Of a stretch of 64,000 nt of DNA, positions 1-12,700 are shown piece after piece. The position numbers and the translations under genes were made by a program. This stretch comes from Oenanthe sinensis (lineage: Eukaryota; Streptophyta; Magnoliopsida; Apiales; Apiaceae). Location of the stretch: positions 13,289,501 to 13,353,500 of the forward strand of contig CM053795.1 of assembly GCA_028671895.1 (NCBI GenBank), written 5' to 3'. The notes beneath the pieces are model-generated. The model was given only the letters and a program-made list of their open reading frames with translations. It ran no database searches and had not been told where the DNA came from. Positions within the stretch are counted from its first letter, which is position 1; every line of letters starts with the position of its first letter.

Positions 1-938
1 AAGTTTCCACACATTTGATAGAGTGAAGAGAGTTCGAAGTTAATTAGGCTAGATGGTATAACGTATAAATTACTTTGAGATAACTGAGAAGAAGAATACT
101 CACGGTGTGCTTCTTTTTACAAGCATTATTCTATACAATACAACGGTAATTTAAGTGCTATTAGATAGTTTCAAGAAATCTTTAGTAAATATTAAGTCGT
201 TTCTTTTCCTTTACTCTTTTGTTTGGCTTTTCCTTTTCTTCCTAAGTTTTTCAAATTTTATATACAATGCCCTATTTGTTATATGTCAAGGAACATATTA
301 TGCCCTGTGAGGGATGTCTTCCGGAGTGTGGTGAGAGCAACAACTCGAGCTCCTAAACTAAAATATACATTGAATTCATGTAATGGTCGATTCATCTTTC
401 GTATCTACTAGATGCTGGTATATGATTCTTTTTATTAAATATAAATCATTTTGTTCATTGGTCTGCAATATAGTAATTTATGGGGCTGCACAAGTTAGGT
501 GATTGTTCTTCACTATAAGGTCTACATGGCACAAAAATGCATACCTTTTTTCCAAATGTTGGGTTATGTGGTTAACAACAGGAAGTGATACTGAGGTCCC
601 CCTTGAACAGCTGCATGAAAATGTACACACAAAAGCAAAGGTTGGGTTCTACGGTGGACCCCATATCAATAAAAAGAAACAAGCTAGGTATAAGAAACTA
701 TAGTTTCACAGGATATCATCACATTCTTTGTCTATTTTTCTCACTCAACAAGTAGTTTACTTCTAGTTGTCCCTCTTGAAAAACATCTGTAGCCAATCTC
801 TCATTTATCACATCCTTAACTAGAACTAATTCTTTTGTTCTGCTTCTATCTTGAATTGCTGCATGTGGTCCCCTTTCGAAGGTCACCGAATTGGCGCTGC
901 AGAGAATAGTTGAAGTGGTACAACAGGGAGAATTAGTC
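1..938. other. Upstream region of the CLE gene, no gene recognised
   Basis: Short open frames occur on both strands, but none has a recognisable domain, a plausible splice pattern or family resemblance. The stretch presumably holds the promoter and 5'UTR of the CLE gene that starts at 939. I could not place a convincing TATA box. Confidence 0.4.
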
Positions 939-1427
939 ATGGTTGGAAGTGGTAGCATTCTGAGGGATGTTCTGCGATATGCTTTCTTGTTGGGGTTTCT
1001 ATGTTTAATATGTTTTGGGATGATTAGCAATCAACCGAGAAGATTGGCTCCAAGTACTGTTCCATCAAGTAAAAGTTTCGAGCTTATAGGAAAAGAGAGG
1101 ATTGCCGGTCATCATGCTTCTCATATACATTATGTGAGTAAGAGAAGGGTGCCTAATGGTCCAGATCCTATTCACAACAGGTACATCACTCTTGCCTTGT
1201 AATTTTGTAGGATCATAAGCTTAAATTTGTATGTGTTGCCTTGTAATTTTAAGAGTTCATTTCTTAAAATAAATTAGATAATAATAGCTCTCCTGCACAT
1301 GCAGGAGATACTTGTGATAAAAAAGAAAAAATCAAGGCTTGACCTCTGGTTCTCATATACATATGTACCACATATTTTTTTCTTCAGGAGAGCAGGGAAG
1401 TCTACACGTCCACCTGTTCGAGATTGA
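939..1427 (+). CDS. CLE25-like: CLE signalling peptide precursor, CLE25-type (2 exons)
   Basis: Exons 939-1180 and 1388-1427 give 93 aa. The precursor is secreted and processed to a 12-residue ligand for CLV1/BAM-type receptor kinases. Seen: an N-terminal hydrophobic stretch (about residues 9-30, signal peptide or anchor), a variable linker, then basic residues followed by RRVPNGPDPIHN, a canonical CLE motif one residue from Arabidopsis CLE25 (RKVPNGPDPIHN, from memory). I chose ATG 939; an upstream in-frame TTG at 891 is not a credible start. The intron splits the Arg codon right after the motif (CACAACAG/gtacat ... ttcttcag/GAGAGC), and the short exon 2 adds a basic, Pro-rich tail ending PPVRD that resembles the tail of CLE25. 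Read without splicing, the ORF instead ends in YITLAL, which does not. Family assignment is strong; the exact orthologue is inferred. Confidence 0.9.
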
Positions 1428-1780
1428 GCCTCGAGTCTCGAATACATGCACAAGTTATAGAAGCAAACCAACTTTGAATTTGGAGGAGAAGAAAGGCTTC
1501 TTCAAGCATCTTTTTGTAAAGCTTTGAAATGAAAATTTTTACCCTCACAATTTGTGAATGAAAATGGAATCTGGTGTTTGTAAGTGACCAAATTGTATAT
1601 TTTCAGTCTTCTAATAGATGTTTTTGTAATCAGGCGCATCTAGATTGCGGCACAGAAGGACACATGCTCCAGAATTTTTTTTCCTCTTCTTTTTAATCAC
1701 TAAGTGATTGCATGTAAGAATTAACTTCCTATAGGAAGTATTAGTTACTGGGTATTTAAAATTAACAGCAAGTGAGAAAA

Positions 1781-1988
1781 GTTGTTTGGTGGTTGATGCG
1801 GGAAGTTAAATTCACATGAATTTCAAATAATCAGAGGTGGGGTGGGGTAAGTAACTTCCCACATATCATGGGTATTCCAAGTTCCAATGAAATTCCACTT
1901 CCCTTATTTTATTAAACCAAACAATTTTACCAAAACTTACTTCCCGGGAAGTTCAAATACCTGGGTATTAAGTGAGCAACCAAACGAC
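1781..1988. mobile_element. MITE-like element with CGTTTGGTTG-type ends
   Basis: The left end reads TTGTTTGGTGGTTG and the right end is the inverse of TGTCGTTTGGTTGCTCAC. No coding capacity is seen. A second element with the same end type lies at 5568-5814. The interior holds a palindrome, ACTTCCCGGGAAGT. The left border is uncertain because CTGGGTATT and AGTGAG are also repeated directly just outside it (about 1748-1776). Confidence 0.5.
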
Positions 1989-2133
1989 ATCTAATTTGTT
2001 TAGAGAATTATAGGAGTGCCTCCACGAAAGTTAAAACTACAGGGGCAGCTCTCAAATTTTTTGTGCTTCCTTGAAAAATATTCAGGATCCTCACTTGCGC
2101 GCAATATATATTCTTTGACAACTGCATCATTAT

Positions 2134-2511
2134 GTGAGTTTATCGAGCTTGATTGAAGAAGCTAGAAAATATAGGCAGGGGGTATTGGATTCTATCGAAC
2201 CTTCTTTCTGGAAAGAAAATACACCAACATTAAGAAAGACTATCATGGGAATCTTATCAATATTTTAAATTCAGATATATAAATATTAGGGAAGCTTTTC
2301 CATGGAAAAGAAAAACCAGAAAGGAGTAGATGCTGCACGACTCAAAGAATGCTTTAGCAAGGAGAAGATACAAACATATAGTGTAGGGATGCATAATTTA
2401 GTAAAAAAATTGATAGTCTTTGTGTCCTTTGCTTTATATTCATGGAGTTGCTTTGTGGTGTTCCATATAAAGCAAATCCCCGTGTTAAAGGAACTTTGGT
2501 TTCTCCTTTGA
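2134..2511 (+). other. Unrecognised coding-like fragment
   Basis: Two short frames read like protein: one at about 2134-2265 with an Ile-Glu-Glu-Ala ... Pro-Ser-Phe-Trp pattern, and one at 2302-2511 starting MEKKNQKGVDAARLKECF and ending in a hydrophobic stretch. They are separated by stop codons, with no obvious splice sites joining them. I do not recognise the family. It could be a decayed gene fragment or chance; no function is proposed. Confidence 0.2.
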
Positions 2512-2519
2512 ATTTAATC

Positions 2520-5500
2520 TTTTTGATTGTACCCCTTGCAATTTCCACCATCATTCTTGTGTGTTCAACTAAATCAAAATGTTTATTACTATTTTTCGTA
2601 TTGCTTTATTAGTAGTTTGGTACAAGAATTTAAGTACCTGCGTCCATATTTTTCTTCGAACAAGAATTGAACTCCTTAATCACTTTAATAGTTTAATTAA
2701 TTAGTATGGAAGCAAAGTTAGTTACCCGGGCAACTAAGAACTAAGAACTAGGCAGCGAAAAGGCTCCCAGTTCGCCATTGAGCAAATTGGGTCTCAGTTT
2801 CGCAATCCGGCCTAGGTCGACAGAAGTTTACGGTGATTGTATTATGTACAAGTTACAATATAGCAATTATCCATCCGCAGAAGTTTTAAAACCTTTCTCT
2901 AAAGTAAAAAAAAAATCAAATCTTGTGCAGCTTGTTTTCCTCTTTCACTTTCACTTTTATTTGTTTCTTTCTTTCTTTTATTGTGGATTGATTTGATTCT
3001 TGATTGTTTCGAGAAGCAAAGACCAGTCTTAAATGTTAAGTGAGATTTAAAAATCTAGGAAGGACTGTCTTTTTTGTTGCATATACTAGTGACATACAGA
3101 ATCCCCCCATCTGATGCATGCAGTTTTTACTACTTTTTATTCATTACAAAAGTCGACATATATTTCACAACAGACTGATGCACCAAAAGTCGACATATAT
3201 TTCGTTTGGTCATCTAATATGGTATCGGATGTATATGATATCGGAGTTCAAATAAAAGTCTCTGAGTTTGAACTCTTTTATGGTATTATTTATATAACTT
3301 GTTTTGGGAAGTTAATTGCTGACAAGCGATTGTTGTTAATCATCATAATTTTCTGCAAATGGATATAAATCTTAGAGCCAAGGCCGTTGTATGAAGTACG
3401 GGTAAATGGTGTGGTTCTCTTGCATTCACCATGACCCTTTGTTCTGAATTTCTATAATTTATTTATACTATTCAATATTTAAAACGAGCATATGATAAGG
3501 AGGTTCATCAATGAAAGGTGAATGTGTGTATCATGTATGCATGATTATTTCTATTTTATTTTTCTTGTAAAAAATTATTATTTCACCTCTTCCGAAAAAA
3601 TATAGTTAATTCTGCTTTGCTATTCTCCGATATAAAGCCGATAAAATTAGCTAAAAGAGACTGGCAAAGGCTTACTTTTTCATGGGTATTGTTACTTTAT
3701 GGGCCTGGCCTTTGCATTTGTATACTATTCAGTACGATCTATTTTTTGCCTATTTGACAAGCTAATAATATCAGTTGTTTTAACAGGTTATATTTTTGAC
3801 AGAGAAAAAACTTATTAAAATAACTAATATTCAAGCTAGGATAGTGTTAACATTCTAAAATTAGTTCAATGATTGTGTCAAAATGTTACACTTTTCAAAT
3901 CTGTTACTAAAATATTTATCAAATTTTATGTGATATATTATAATTTGTTATTAAATTAAATAATATAATTACTGATTAGATGGATTCCACGTAAATATTA
4001 TTCATCAAAATTAATAAACTTATCATGTCAGTACTATGTCATTTAAAAAAATTATTTTAATATTTAATTTGAGACCTCTAAAATTACTCAGAGACTTCTA
4101 TACGAGCTACTCTGCCATAACTAAAATATCTATAACTTCGATTATTTTTTGACCTTAAAATTTATTTGTAGTCTAGTACTTGTTGCTTCATGAATTGGAC
4201 CCCTACTATCAATACGAGCCACTCTGCTAACTGCTAAGGACTCAACATTCCCTGAAATATAATTATGACATAAACTGATGGCACTGGGTCACATATACTT
4301 ACATTCATGGTCCAATATATATAATGGCGATGGAGTGAGACTTTCATCACAACTAGGATTAATAACATGATTATTATTTCATCTTTTTTGGGTTGCATGC
4401 ATGATGCAACACTGAAACAATATATTCGAAATAGCAAAAAAAGAAACAACATATTCGTACAATTCTTACCTACTGGCTCAACTGGAGTACTTAAGAGCCA
4501 ACTAATTCTGGTGTGATGTTGTATAATTCAATGGAAAAAGTACAATGCATTAGTTATTACGCAATAATTGAGATTGAGATCGAGTAACCATGCATGCAAT
4601 CAATGGAGCTCAAAGTGCGCAGATCCGGACATTAATTTTCATATGTATTAGGATCAAGCTCAATTTATGCGATATTATATATCCTATACAACTTTTACAA
4701 TATCGACAAAATTAAAGAAGATCCCAATAACACGTATACATTCAAATATCGGAAAAATTACTAGTAAATTAAATTGCGATAAATATTTTTTTTTATCATT
4801 TTAATGTTCGTAAATATGTCTGGTAGACTGTATGTACCTTTCATATATGAAATATGAAAGAGAATCAATATTTTAAGCGATGCCACTTAAAATAAAAACT
4901 AGGAATTGTTTGTTCACATAAACGTACACTTAAATTACACAAAACTAAATGATAACATCAGTAGTTCAGTACATAATACATAAAAACTCGTTGTTAATTC
5001 AAAATGTTCAAAACATAAAACAGAATTAAAATGAAACTGTGGTTAGTTTATAATATTATTATCCAGAAGATCCGAAAGAGAATTCATTAAAGGAGATGGT
5101 GAAATATAACTGCATAGGGTGATGCAGCCGGATCTGGCTGGCTAGATCCTTGTCTATTTCTGTTTAGATGGGATGTCTCTAACAATGAGAGTTGCTACAT
5201 AATTTAATACGTACGTCCGTCCGATGCTTGTACAGATGAAATCTTAATTAATTTCCTCCAACTTGTTTGGACCACCACGTCATATAAATAGTGCTTCAAC
5301 AAAGGCGGAGTCAAATAAGAACGATATTGAAAGTGAAAATCAGAAAATCAAATATTTTGCATTTTAAGTTAAGTCCACCGCGGAGATATTTATAAATCAC
5401 TCTATCGTAAAGGAGTAATGTTAGGAATTCTAAAATAAATATGGAGTAATTAAATTTTAAAAACGTTCTCAAAAATGTCATGCATTAATTTTTGATTCGT

Positions 5501-5567
5501 GATATGTATATATATTAATTTTTTATTTTAGAAGAAAAAAATTGATTCTAACGACTTTTATTACATG
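2520..5567. other. AT-rich intergenic DNA, no gene
   Basis: No ORF here has a recognisable domain. Apart from a short direct repeat at about 3146-3210 I see only AT-rich sequence. A TATA-like string (CATATAAATAG) at about 5281-5291 could be a promoter for the phosphatase gene downstream, but it is more than 1 kb from that start codon and is not assigned. Confidence 0.4.
3147..3210. repeat. Short direct repeat, about 19-bp unit
   Basis: AAAAGTCGACATATATTTC occurs twice, separated by 18 bp. It looks like a local duplication with no assigned role. Confidence 0.7.
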
Positions 5568-5814
5568 TCGTTTGGTTGACATCTATATATGTAGGAATTT
5601 TAATTTCCTAGAAAGTGATAATTTGGAAAGTTATTTGGTTAACAAATTTATAGGATGCACTATTTTTAGGAAGTTTGAATACCACACAATATAAGAAATA
5701 GAACTTTACTTTTCAACAAAACAAATTTTTTAAGAACTTTATAAACAAATTAAATACTCAGATATTATAACTATCAAAAGAAATGAATACCTACAACTAC
5801 AAGTAACCAAACGA
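5568..5814. mobile_element. MITE with CGTTTGGTTG-type terminal inverted repeats
   Basis: The left end TCGTTTGGTTGACATC and the inverse of the right end (CTCGTTTGGTTACTTG) form terminal inverted repeats of 11 matching bases, with weaker similarity inward. The element is about 250 bp with no coding capacity. It shares its end type with the element at 1781-1988. I could not fix a target-site duplication, so the superfamily is open. Confidence 0.6.
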
Positions 5815-6470
5815 GTACTAATTATTGACTATTCAACTGTATTGTTTGCAGGACAATGACACTAAAATGACAAACCGTTTAGAGATGAAAAGAATTATAC
5901 AACTTAGCCAAAAAAAAAAAAGAATTATACAGGACAAGCATGACAATTGACAAACACCGAAAAGCAGCAGCATTCATTATCAACCAAATATATGAGTTTG
6001 TGAGGTCCATGGCCGACTTGTTTATTTTGCTCTCTACCCGAATATTGCATAGATTACACAATTTAATATGGTCTCTACTGCAGACGCTAGCTTCTTGTCT
6101 ATATGTACAATTTTAACAACTTTATGCCATCTAAAAGATCCTGCCTTCTCTACTCCGGTATAATCGCTTCAACTACAACTTGTCCAAGTTTCTTGCAGCT
6201 GTCATTTCTCTTTCGTCTTGTTGATTTTTAGTGTCCGTCGATGAATACAATAATGCCTTGCACCAATACGTAACCATCCAAGCGCGCTGTAGAGCAATTT
6301 GATCATGTTAAGAAATGTACAGATTTGTTTCACAGAAGTTGGGAGCATCTGTCAAGATTATTTGGTTTCCCATCTAATATCGAAAGCAGCACCTTTTCTG
6401 AAATGCCTGAAATATCCATTGGGGGTACTCAGTTCATAAAGATTATCCCTTTACTTGCACTCTGTTCATT

Positions 6471-8506
6471 ATGTATAAGGAGGATAGGAACCCAAAAACT
6501 CGTAGATTTAGCCGGTGGTTTGCAAGGAAGTACAAGAGAAGTGATCTTTATAACTTAAACGAAGCCTCAGGTTTGAGAAATTTATTTTTTTTTCGTTACA
6601 CTACATTAGTCCTTGGTTAATTTAAACTTAAGATTTTTGCATGCAGGTAAGTCAGGTAAGTTAGAGGACAAATATAAAGACGAAAATGACTGCATAGATG
6701 ATCTTCATTATAGATTTAGTGAGGAAGATCCATGCATTTCAACCAATATGTTAAGGTGCGTTTCCTGCGTTCTTTGTAAGAATTCAGCACTAAAATGAAT
6801 TCAAGAATACTTATTAATTGCACTTTTCATCCTCTAGAGTATTTGTAGGTACTTGGAATGTTGCAGGAAGATCTCCAGTTGGGAGTTTAGCAGTAGATTT
6901 GGATGAATGGTTAAATCTCAAAGAAGCTGCTGACATATATGTCCTTGGGTATGTTATACTCTGGGAAGTGCAAACGCGAGTAGATAATAAGATAATAAAA
7001 TACATTTAACACCAATGTTCTTCTTTTTATTCTTCTACTTCTTTTTGCAGGTTTCAAGAGATTGTTCCACTAATTACGAAAACTGTAATTGGGTCAGAAG
7101 ACACCACTGAAGCTACAAACTGGAATTTGCTCATTGGTCAAACTCTCAATGACAGACATGGCAATCCTTGCTTAACTCCAATGTTAAATCCAGCAACTAG
7201 TGAGAACTATAAATATGAAATTCTAGAAAGAGTCTTTGTAAACAGTGCGGAACCGAGCAACATGACAAGCCAGATACACATTCAAGATCCAAGCAGTGCG
7301 TACAAGCTCATTGCAAGCAAGAAGATGGTTGGTGTTTTTGTAAGTGTCTGGATGAAGAGTGCACTGGTAAAGAAGTACTGCATATCTAGTGTCAAAGTTA
7401 GTTCTGTGGCATGTGGTATCATGGGCTATCTAGGAAACAAAGGATCAGTCTCCGTAAGCATGACGATTGAAGGAACAAATTTATGCTTTATTTCTGCACA
7501 TTTAGCATCTGGAGAGAAAAAAGGCGATGAAGGAAGAAGGAACTGCCAAGTCTCGGAGATTTTTAGACGAACCGCTTTCTCTAGACTCCCTCATGATAAT
7601 GACAGATATCATCCTCTTACCATCTTAGGACATGAGTAAGTTGTTGCCTGATAGATCTTACACACTCAACCAGAGCATAGCCAGTAAATTTCAATTTACT
7701 AGAAACTATGTTAGAATGCCATACTTTTTGTTTGTAATTCTAATCAAACTTGGAATGCCATAATATGAGATAAGATGATTTGGTTAATTTATCCCTATCT
7801 GACAAAACAATGTATTTTCTTGACAGTCAGATATTCTGGTTTGGAGATCTAAACTACAGGCTATACTTGAAAGACAACTTAGCCCGGCAGCTCATAGAAG
7901 AAAAAAACTGGACAGCACTACAAGAATTCGATCAACTCAAGAAAGAGCTGGAAGAAGGTGGGGTCTTTGAAGGGTGGAAAGAGGGAAACATAGAATTTGC
8001 ACCGACATATAAGTATTCTACTTCAAACTGCAATCGGTATTCAGGAGGGCTGCCAGGTAGAGCAGGAGAAAAACAAAGAACTCCCGCATGGTAAAAAAAT
8101 CATCTGTTATGTGTATTATGCTTAATATCAAAAAATTAGCTTACCTTATAAGGTTAAGTCTATAAGCTGAGAACAGCAGAAATAGATATATATAATTCAA
8201 AGGTGCTGCAAACTGGCTTCAATGGCGAGTGTGTTATTTTTTAATTTTTTATGGTTCAATAGGTAATATATTATATGAAGAAAGTTCTCCAATTGAAGTA
8301 ATATATTTACTACTAGCAGGTGTGACAGGATTCTTTGGTATGGTAAAGGGGTGCAGCAACTTTCATATTTTCGCAGCGAGAGCAAGTTCTCTGATCATAG
8401 ACCCGTCTCTGCTCTTTTTTCCACAAATATCCAAGTTCTAAAATCTGCAAATCCGAGGTTGCTTCTAGTCCCAAGCAATATTCCCACCATAAGCTATATA
8501 CCATAA
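6471..8506 (+). CDS. Type I inositol polyphosphate 5-phosphatase (6 exons)
   Basis: Exons 6471-6570, 6647-6755, 6838-6948, 7051-7635, 7827-8090 and 8320-8506 join in frame to 451 aa. The enzyme removes the 5-phosphate from inositol phosphates or phosphoinositides in a Mg-dependent, endonuclease-like fold. Seen: RVFVGTWNVAG at residues 70-80, FQEIVP after exon 3, SAHLASG in exon 4, and both family signatures, WFGDLNYR at about 306-313 and WCDRIL at about 390-395 (split by the last intron), then SDHRPV at about 414-419. Exon 1 gives a basic N-terminus. ATG 6471 is the first in-frame ATG after an in-frame TGA near 6415; an upstream exon cannot be excluded. The first donor (gtttga) is weak. Length fits the shorter plant type I enzymes. 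Substrate preference cannot be read from sequence. Confidence 0.88.
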
Positions 8507-9422
8507 TCATACCGTAAGTACCTAAGGTGGCAATGTGCTTCTTTAAGACACGACTTACATATAAGTTACTCCTTTCTGATTATAGATGGAGCCAATAACC
8601 TAAAACAGTGGTCATTTTGTGTATTTGCCTAATGTGAATTCCACAAAGACATTGTTATATATGATAGAAGGTTCACCTAAATATGCTCAAAAGTTGTGAC
8701 TACGACTCTACGAGCCCTGAAACTCTCCAGAGTCCTCATCATCACTTCACACTATCTGGATCCAAACATCAAGGTGAAGTCGGGACCTAAAAGCTAGATT
8801 TAACGGAACGCTGCATAGACCAGCAAATCCCTTATGAATTCCAAGGTATCTCATCCAAAACTTATAGCAGCTTGCCAATATAACTTCAACAAAATGAAAA
8901 ACACTAGATATTTTTTTAGATTAGATGCAGTGCGTTCAAATTTATTCTTGTATCCATATTATTCTCCGTGGTCTTCGAGAATGTTTCTCCTTTACGGGGA
9001 CACTTGATTCCACCTTTTTGCATCATTTTTACAAATTTACAATCCAAGTTTTTGGTATATTAGACAACAAATATATTTGGATACAGGACTTATTGGGTTC
9101 AGACCAAACGAGAACAGACTTGTAGACAATGGAAAACTTATATTCATATTACGTTTCAAATTTAGTAATTTACCGATTTGCGCTTTCAGCTAGATGAGAC
9201 AAATGCAATAAACATTATGAACCATGAATTACCTTTCTCGGCTCTTCTCTACTTAGACTCGTTTTTTGGAGTTCCTTTCCAATTCTATTACAATATTTTA
9301 ATGAAATTAATATTTCTGAGTTCACCTCGGTTAAAAAAAATACCTATAAATATATGAGAGTTTTATTATAATTAAAAAAATTATATACAATTATAAAAAT
9401 GTTATTACTATTTTATATTAAT

Positions 9423-9509
9423 AAACACTTGCATTTCAATTAATTTTTCTGAAATCAATCTCAGTAAACACTTGCATTTCAAATAATTTTTCTGAAATCA
9501 ATATCAGGA
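9423..9509. repeat. Tandem duplication, 43-bp unit, two copies
   Basis: Two adjacent copies begin AAACACTTGCATTTCAA and differ at only a few positions. No coding frame is involved. Confidence 0.8.
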
Positions 9510-10166
9510 ACTTTATTCTCTATTATAATTCGGTTCATTTTTAGAATTCGAAACAAAAAATTTAAAAGGGTAACTTTTTAAATATCGAACCGAATTTAAC
9601 GGGTAATAGAAACAAAGTACTCCCATAAAAGGTGTTTTTCATTACAATAATACTAGTTACTCTGTTACAACTCTGAACCATCGAGAGAGGCTCACGGACT
9701 CACGGTTATAACTCTGTTAATCTGTTACTTCGTTCAAAAAATGTTTTACATTCAAACATTTTAGATGTATTACCATCCAAAAAATAAAATAAATAATGAC
9801 TATTACTTCAAAAAAAATAATCTCTAAATCATACTAGCAGAAAATTATATTTAATAATTTGGGCTTGTAAAATTAATAGATGGGCTAGTAGAACTACTAT
9901 ATATACTTTAACCGCTGCATTGGACTGTAGGATCCGCAAACAAAAAAATAAACCCCCTGTATTCTCAGTCGTGGATTGTGCAAGTCTTGGAAACTTTTTT
10001 ATTTTATTTTCCAAAGGAAAGTAGAATACTGATACTCTCACACTTGGGTGCTCGCATTCGAGATAAAATTTATTTTTTCTACATTTCTACGACTACACAG
10101 TAAGTTCAAATTAAAAGAGAAAAAATGGAGGTTGTGATTTATTACTTTTAAAAAATGATAATATAT

Positions 10167-10361
10167 GTAATGCTAGGGAACTAAACAAATTTATCAAAAT
10201 GATGCGGCAGGATGCATATGACAAGATGAGTAATTTTAATTGATGTGATTGATTTGAATATAAAAGGGTGTATCTCATTATTTATTCTCACAATCAATCA
10301 GAACAAGACATGTGTCATGAGAAATTTTTTATAAATTTTTTTTGATTCTCTAGCATTACTC
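10167..10361. mobile_element. MITE with GTAATGCTAG ends (Mutator-like family member)
   Basis: The left end GTAATGCTAGGGAACTAAAC and the inverse of the right end (GAGTAATGCTAGAGAATC) are inverted repeats, followed by AAATTT-rich sequence. Ends and interior (a segment with GATG..GGATG) resemble the element at 59631-59804, which has a 9-bp target duplication. No coding capacity. I did not find a clean target duplication for this copy. Confidence 0.6.
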
Positions 10362-10730
10362 ATATTATAATCGGAAGTCTATGACCAAAGAGTATAGTTT
10401 AGAAAACAGCTTTGTATTCTTCTCCTCCTATATTAATATAACTCAAAATTAGCAAGTAAATATACTCTCTTTTTATAACCTACCAAACACAGTTTTGGAA
10501 TTATTTTAAATATTTAAAACTTTTATCCATTTGAATAATTTTATTAGTAATATATAATTTAAAAAATGTAAAATATTGAAATAAGAAAAAACATACTAGA
10601 ATTGGTTTGTCAATTCAAAGTAAAAAATTGAAGAACCGGAGTATTTTGTTTAAGAACAGCTTTCATTTTTAAAAAATAAAATGATATATAAAAATATAAT
10701 ACTTGAGAAAAGAAACGTGGTTATAATATG

Positions 10731-10958
10731 GCCGTTTGGGGTTCCTTAAACTTAAAATAAGTAGCTTATTTTATTTTTATTTTTTTACATATTTTCATAT
10801 ATTTTTTAAAGATAAATATTTGTTTTAGAATTTTAAAATCAAATATTATCTTCAAAATAAAAAATAAGTTACTTATTTTCAGAAAAAGTACATACATCCC
10901 TACTTTTTCTAGAAATAAGGGCTTATTTTCAGAATTTAAGTGGTAGCCAAACATGCCC
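10731..10958. mobile_element. hAT-like MITE, about 230 bp
   Basis: The left end GCCGTTTGGGGTTCCTTAAA and the inverse of the right end (GGGCATGTTTGGCTACCACT) are inverted, and both continue into matching AAATAAG..CTTATTTT blocks. The CCGTTTGG type of end and non-coding interior fit hAT-derived MITEs. Borders are good to a few bases. Confidence 0.6.
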
Positions 10959-11460
10959 AATATATGAATAGTTCAATCAAATTTGAAAATCTCTCCGAGT
11001 ACATGATTGTAAAAAAATAGAAAGAAAAGAAATATTATGGAGACTCCATATTAATGGAGAACCTGGCATCTGGTTGTCAAAATTGAGAGATTCCGCAATT
11101 GCATGAGAATTTTGAGTTATAAAAACGTTGATGGTTGAGAAATTATCTCTTATAATTTCAATTATAAGTTATAAAGCTAGTTTGATATATATTAGTGACC
11201 ATATTGCATGTACAATTTAAGATTGACATCTACATACATGACTGTGAATTATGAAATGTGTTCAACACAATTTTGTTCTTTTTTTTGGCAAGTCAAATTT
11301 GTTCTTGTTATTATTAATTGGTGTGAACAATAGAGAATAATGAAGCATGCAATGTCAAGAAGCAAAGGTCCAACAGAATAGAAGAAACCATAGAGCCACA
11401 TAGTTGATGAATAAATGAATATTATCTCAATGTCAGGTAATTCAGAACAATCAATTATTC

Positions 11461-11611
11461 ACAGCCATTTATCCGCATTTTTTCCCTGGATAGGAAAATA
11501 AATTTAAAAAATACTGCAAAAAACGCGGATAAATGACTTAACTCTCTGGATACATAAAATTTTCCCATATCAATATTATTTACAAAAAATTATAACGGAT
11601 AAATGGTTGCA
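11461..11611. mobile_element. Small MITE with CAGCCATTTATCCG ends
   Basis: CAGCCATTTATCCG at 11462 is matched in inverse by CGGATAAATGGTTG at about 11596-11609, and a third CGGATAAATG lies between them. About 150 bp, non-coding. Superfamily not determined. Confidence 0.5.
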
Positions 11612-12700
11612 GCGCATCATGATCTTACAAAGGGAACAACTCTCAGATACAAGCAACTTAAAAGTGTTTCTGATTGAAATTTGAGGAATGGTCAGATAGT
11701 ATAAATTCCATGACACACTGATATTTTCAATAACTTAGATAGGGGCTGATAGCTAATTAGCATATTCTCACCCAAATAAGTACTGTCAATAAAGCTACTC
11801 ACAGTAGAAAATATTTTCATAATGCCTCACTCAACTCAACTCAAATGTATATAATATATTAAAATTATTGCCTACAGATACATTCTCTATAATATTTTAA
11901 TCCCCACAATTTTGAAGATATTATTCCTCACATGGAATTGGTTGTCACAGGGAGAAATGGGAAACAACAAGGATCTTGTACACTATACTTGTTATATTAT
12001 ATATGAGAACAATTAAACCAGGTACATGTATGTTGAAATAAATAGAACTGTGCTCTTTTTGTGTTGGGTGGATCCAAGGAAGTGCTGCTAGTTGGGTAGA
12101 GTGGCACAACGTATGGCACCTAGTAAGAGAAAAAAGACCTCAAAAAAGGAAATACATCAGCGCGGAGATTACATACCTCTGCCTCCACTCTCCAGTAAAA
12201 TATAATATATTATCATGATAAATTATAATCTTAAATTTTTAAGAAAATTAATATTTTAATATAGTTTAGAGTTTAATATTAATTAAGTTATAAGTTTGAT
12301 TTCATGCCATTTTAATATTTTTATAATTTATTATGAATATAAAAGATGTAGTATTATCTTAAAAATAACCCTTCTTAATTCAATTTTTAATCAAAAACGA
12401 ATTTTCGAGTGATGAGAAGTGTTATAATATTATATAGGACTATATAATTCTAGGCAAAAGTTCTATGAGAACTTTAAATGAAATGAAAAACATATATGTA
12501 TTGCATTATATTTTGTTTATAATATATTGCAGAATTTAATGCAAAACATAAGTACTTTATAGAACAAAACCCTTCTAATTCTAGGTTAAAATAAAATATA
12601 ATATTCCATGAAGACCTTGCTCTAAAATTTTAAATTGTTAAATGAGCCCTCCGCGTTTCAAAATTTTAGAAGAACTGATCATTTATCAAAAGTCTAAGAG

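Noticed and set aside
719..1030. 103-aa open frame on the minus strand opposite the CLE gene
   Set aside because: It is a shadow of the CLE exon and its upstream region; no domain and no splice support.
10766..10960. 64-aa minus-strand frame rich in Ile, Lys and Phe
   Set aside because: Composed of the inverted ends and AT-rich interior of a MITE.
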